The notes beneath the pieces are model-generated. The model did not search any database and was not told the origin of the DNA. It saw only the letters and a list, made by a program, of their open reading frames with translations. The position numbers and the translations under genes are program-made. From contig NQWY01033659.1 in NCBI GenBank assembly GCA_019425655.1, positions 1-26,110 of the forward strand: a DNA stretch of 26,110 bases, in the 5' to 3' direction. Shown in pieces: positions 23,810-26,110 of the stretch (the stretch's first letter is position 1; each line of letters begins with the position of its first letter). The DNA comes from Rhizophagus prolifer (Eukaryota > Glomeromycota > Glomeromycetes > Glomerales > Glomeraceae).

Positions 23810-25217
23810 ATGATAAATAAAAATGTAATATCCTTTTTAGCTGTATTGTTACTATTAGGTTGTGCAAACAGTAGTAAACATAGTCAAAATGAAACTCAAG
23901 CCGCAAATTTATATTTCAATGGCAATATTATTACAATGGACACCGAAGAGCCAATGTATGCCGAAGCAATAGTTGAACAAGACGGAAAAATTGCGTTTGT
24001 GGGAACATTAAAAAAAGCAGAAAAACAATTTTCTAATTTGAACAGGATCGACTTGAAAGGGAAAACGCTATTGCCTGGATTTATTGACCCTCACAGTCAT
24101 TTCGGTATGGTTTCTAATACAATGGGACAGGTGGATTTAAACCCTAAACCAGTAGGTACAGTCGAGAATATTGATGATATTTTAGCCGAACTGAAAAAAT
24201 ATAAAGAAGAAAAAAATATCCCTGACGGAGAATGGATCTTTGGGTGGGGTTATGATGACGGAGAATTAGCAGAAAAACGTCATCCAACTAAAAAGGACAT
24301 TGACAAAGTATTGCTAAACAATCCAGTTTATTTACAGCACACAAGCGGCCATATGGGTGTTGCAAATTCACTAGCATTAAAAGAATTAAAAGTAAATGCC
24401 GAAACGAAAAATCCCGAAGGTGGAAACATACAGCGTTTCCCAAACACACAAGACCCGACTGGATTGGTTCAAGAAACGGCTATGTATCCATTTGTACAGT
24501 TAATGTTAGAAAAATCAGCATCCAAGCAAGCAGAATTTTTTGAAACTACACAAGAGTATTATGCTTCAAATGGAATAACTACTGCGCAAGATGGAATGAC
24601 AGACAGAAATACTAAATGGAGATGCGACAGTTGATATGATTATTTCAGCTCACGAAAACGCTTGTAAAAAATTAAATCAACCATTGGATAAAGACAGAAG
24701 AACGATTATTATTCACGCGCAGTTTGCAAGGCCAGACCAACTTGTTACATTCAAAAAATACAATATGGAACCTTCATTTTTTACAAATCACGCTTATTTT
24801 TGGGGAGATGTTCACGTAAAAAATTTAGGTAAAGAAAGAGCATACTTTTTAAGTCCATTGGCAAGTTCAATAAAATTAGGACTCAAACCAACCAACCATT
24901 CAGATGCTACTGTTACACCAATCGACCCAATATTTACCATTTGGACAGCGGTAAACAGAGTTTCTCGTTCGGGCGCAACAATTGGAGCAGCCGAAAGAGT
25001 TTCGCCATATCAAGCTATCAAGGCGATAACAATTAACTCAGCTTATGAATTTTATGAGGAAAATTTAAAAGGCACATTAACCAAAGGTAAATTAGCAGAT
25101 TTTGTGATTTTAGACAAAAATCCATTAAATGTAAAACCAATGGAAATTAAGGATATTAAAATATTGGAAACGATAAAAGAAGGTAAATCCATTTTTATCC
25201 GTGAAAATGACAATTAA
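23810..25217 (+). pseudogene. lipoprotein amidohydrolase (YtcJ/amidohydrolase 3 family), interrupted
   Basis: The 5' frame (23810-24634) has a lipoprotein signal with lipobox LLLGC (Cys18), ANLYFNGNIITMDTEEPMYA, the metal motif PGFIDPHSHFG, and TSGHMGVANSLAL. This is the N-terminal half of a YtcJ-like metal-dependent amidohydrolase, expected to be anchored at a membrane. The 3' frame (24636-25217) starts at NGDATVDMIISAHENA and carries IIIHAQFARPDQL, TNHSDATVTPIDP and a closing KGKLADFVILDKNPL. The two halves are out of frame. The central part of the barrel (expected 150-200 residues, usually holding the HxH-distal ligand region) is missing, so the gene has an internal deletion. Substrate unknown. 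Confidence 0.8.
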
Positions 25218-25220
25218 ATC

Positions 25221-25427
25221 GTTAATAAATATTGGAAACTGAGAACACTTAAAGGAAAAGATATTAAAATGGTTAAAAACCAAGTTAGTAATGAAAACTT
25301 GTTCAGATGAAGATATCAAAGAAAGTGAATTTATGGAGGTTTTTAAATTGACGGACAACTATATGATTAGTGGAGATATTTTAGGAGAAGAGCACTATTA
25401 GCAATATTTAAAGCTGTGTACTTCTAA
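25221..25427 (+). pseudogene. META-domain (HslJ-like) gene remnant
   Basis: Three pieces in different frames resemble a META domain: VNKYWKLRTLKGKDIKMVKN (start of the domain), ESEFMEVFKLTDNYMISGDI (the conserved late segment), and ALLAIFKAVYF, the canonical ending, before TAA 25425-25427. The middle part with the usual G-C-N box is missing, as is any signal peptide. It follows the amidohydrolase remnant by 3 bases and ends 2-3 bases before E2. It is a decayed host or accessory gene. Confidence 0.6.
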
Positions 25428-25429
25428 AA

Positions 25430-25515
25430 ATAACGGCATACAACAACAGTTTGACAAAATGGCGGGTTCAGTGCTAAATTGAATATTTGGTTTTCAAATG
25501 AACATTAGTACTAAA
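25430..25515. repeat. attC-like structured repeat E2 (left part only)
   Basis: It begins ACGGCATACAACAACAG right after the META-gene stop. The segment at 25444-25464 matches E1 23271-23291 at 14 of 21 positions. An imperfect hairpin follows: arms 25471-25489 (GTGCTAAATTGAATATTTG) and 25495-25511 (CAAATGAACATTAGTAC). The right-hand CCGGAACGTTAGC-type end found in E1 is absent, so E2 looks truncated. From 25516 to about 25597 I see nothing else. Confidence 0.5.
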
Positions 25516-25597
25516 AAATCCATGCTTCATACTCTGAGGAAAATTGAATGAGTTTAAATAATCGTCAAAAGAAAAACAACATTCAGCAAGTTTCGGA

Positions 25598-25628
25598 TTG
25601 TTTTACAGCGATATTGTTCTGACATTTG
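25598..25628 (+). promoter_or_regulatory. candidate promoter of the Ada-like gene
   Basis: TTG (25598-25600), 20-base spacer, GACATTTG (25621-25628), which is one mismatch from TAnnTTTG. The ATG is at 25646. Confidence 0.4.
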
Positions 25629-25645
25629 ACAAATAAAACAGAACT

Positions 25646-26110
25646 ATGGATCAACAAAAACAAATCAATTACCAAAGAATTGCTGAAGCAATAGATTATA
25701 TTAAAACCAATTTCAAAACACAACCAAGTCTGGACGAAGTTGCAGAGCAGGTACATCTAAGCCCGTATCATTTTCAGCGATTGTTTAGCGATTGGGCAGG
25801 AACGACACCAAAAAAATTTCTTCAGTACATCAGTATCGAACACGCCAAAAGATTACTGACCGACCAGCAGGCAACGCTTTTTGATGCTGCTTTTGAAACA
25901 GGACTTTCCGGTACAGGACGGTTGCATGATTTGTTTATTAACATTGAAGGAATGACACCTGCGGAATACAGAAACGGTGGTAAAAGTCTTTTTATTAATT
26001 ATAGCTTTGCAGAAAGTCCGTTTGGAAACCTGCTGGTTGCTTCCACGAAAAAAGGTATTTGTTATATGGCTTTTGACGATGGTGAAGGCAATACGCTACA
26101 TAATTTAAAG
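25646..26110 (+). CDS. AraC-type regulator / methylated-DNA cysteine methyltransferase (Ada-like), 5' part
   Basis: 155 codons open to the window edge. Residues about 8-105 are an AraC-type double HTH (LDEVAEQVHLSPYHFQRLFS, then AAFETGLSGTGRLHDLFINI and EGMTPAEYRNGG). From about 112 the N-terminal ribonuclease-like part of an O6-alkylguanine-DNA methyltransferase begins (INYSFAESPFGNLLVASTKK and GICYMAFDDGE). The active-site PCHR motif would lie off the window. The E. coli Ada zinc domain is absent, so sensing is not by phosphotriester transfer to an N-terminal Cys. Expected role: repair of alkylated guanine and regulation of the repair response. Confidence 0.92.
   Translation, partial: MDQQKQINYQRIAEAIDYIKTNFKTQPSLDEVAEQVHLSPYHFQRLFSDWAGTTPKKFLQYISIEHAKRLLTDQQATLFDAAFETGLSGTGRLHDLFINIEGMTPAEYRNGGKSLFINYSFAESPFGNLLVASTKKGICYMAFDDGEGNTLHNLK

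Noticed and set aside
22633-25645. Insertion sequence or phage remnant in the island
   Set aside because: No transposase, integrase or phage structural gene fragments and no terminal inverted repeats with target duplication were seen.

Overview
The window looks like a piece of a Flavobacteriia chromosome, most like Chryseobacterium or a close Weeksellaceae relative. The DNA is AT-rich. Three secreted nucleases end in a type IX secretion (T9SS) sorting domain, which is confined to Bacteroidota. Several genes are preceded by the Bacteroidota promoter element TAnnTTTG. The protein families (glgB-glgA-glgC, rbfA next to a LolE-like permease, DUF3108, SRPBCC and VOC proteins) fit this placement. 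No rRNA, tRNA, CRISPR array, transposase or integrase was seen.

Layout. 1-1639: end of a carboxylesterase, a shared terminator, then aminopeptidase P on the other strand. 1818-3927: two overlapping exported serine hydrolases. 3971-4062: a structured element resembling the Flavo-1 RNA motif. 4102-5669: rbfA and a LolC/E-type permease starting at TTG. 5880-9474: three tandem endonuclease I paralogs with T9SS C-terminal domains. 9559-10227: an SGNH hydrolase. 10291-11490: a Cys/Lys-rich 50-residue peptide, a membrane-anchored J-domain protein and a small membrane protein. 11491-11771: REP-like repeats. 11772-12317: a DHFR/RibD-like reductase. 12348-16998 (minus): a tight run of eight genes, with four SRPBCC/AHSA1 proteins, two VOC/PhnB proteins, one DinB-like protein and one alpha/beta hydrolase. 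It is headed by a Bacteroidota promoter with a perfect 14-base palindrome just upstream. 17112-17879: DUF3108 protein. 17979-22632 (minus): glycogen synthesis operon glgB-glgA-glgC, with glgA and glgC interrupted. 22633-25645: an accessory island of broken genes bounded by two related attC-like structured repeats. 25646-26110: start of an AraC/Ada-type alkylation response gene running off the window.

How the genes fit together. The glg genes make ADP-glucose (GlgC), elongate glucan (GlgA) and branch it (GlgB); as read here neither GlgC nor GlgA is intact. The nucleases and hydrolases are probably exported for nutrient scavenging. The SRPBCC/VOC/DinB run looks like one transcription unit of small ligand-binding proteins of unknown collective role.

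Caution. Several genes are broken by one-base shortfalls in A-runs or by short frame-shifting deletions. This may be real decay, but sequencing or assembly error must be excluded before biological conclusions are drawn about glgA, glgC or the SRPBCC gene at 16586-16998.
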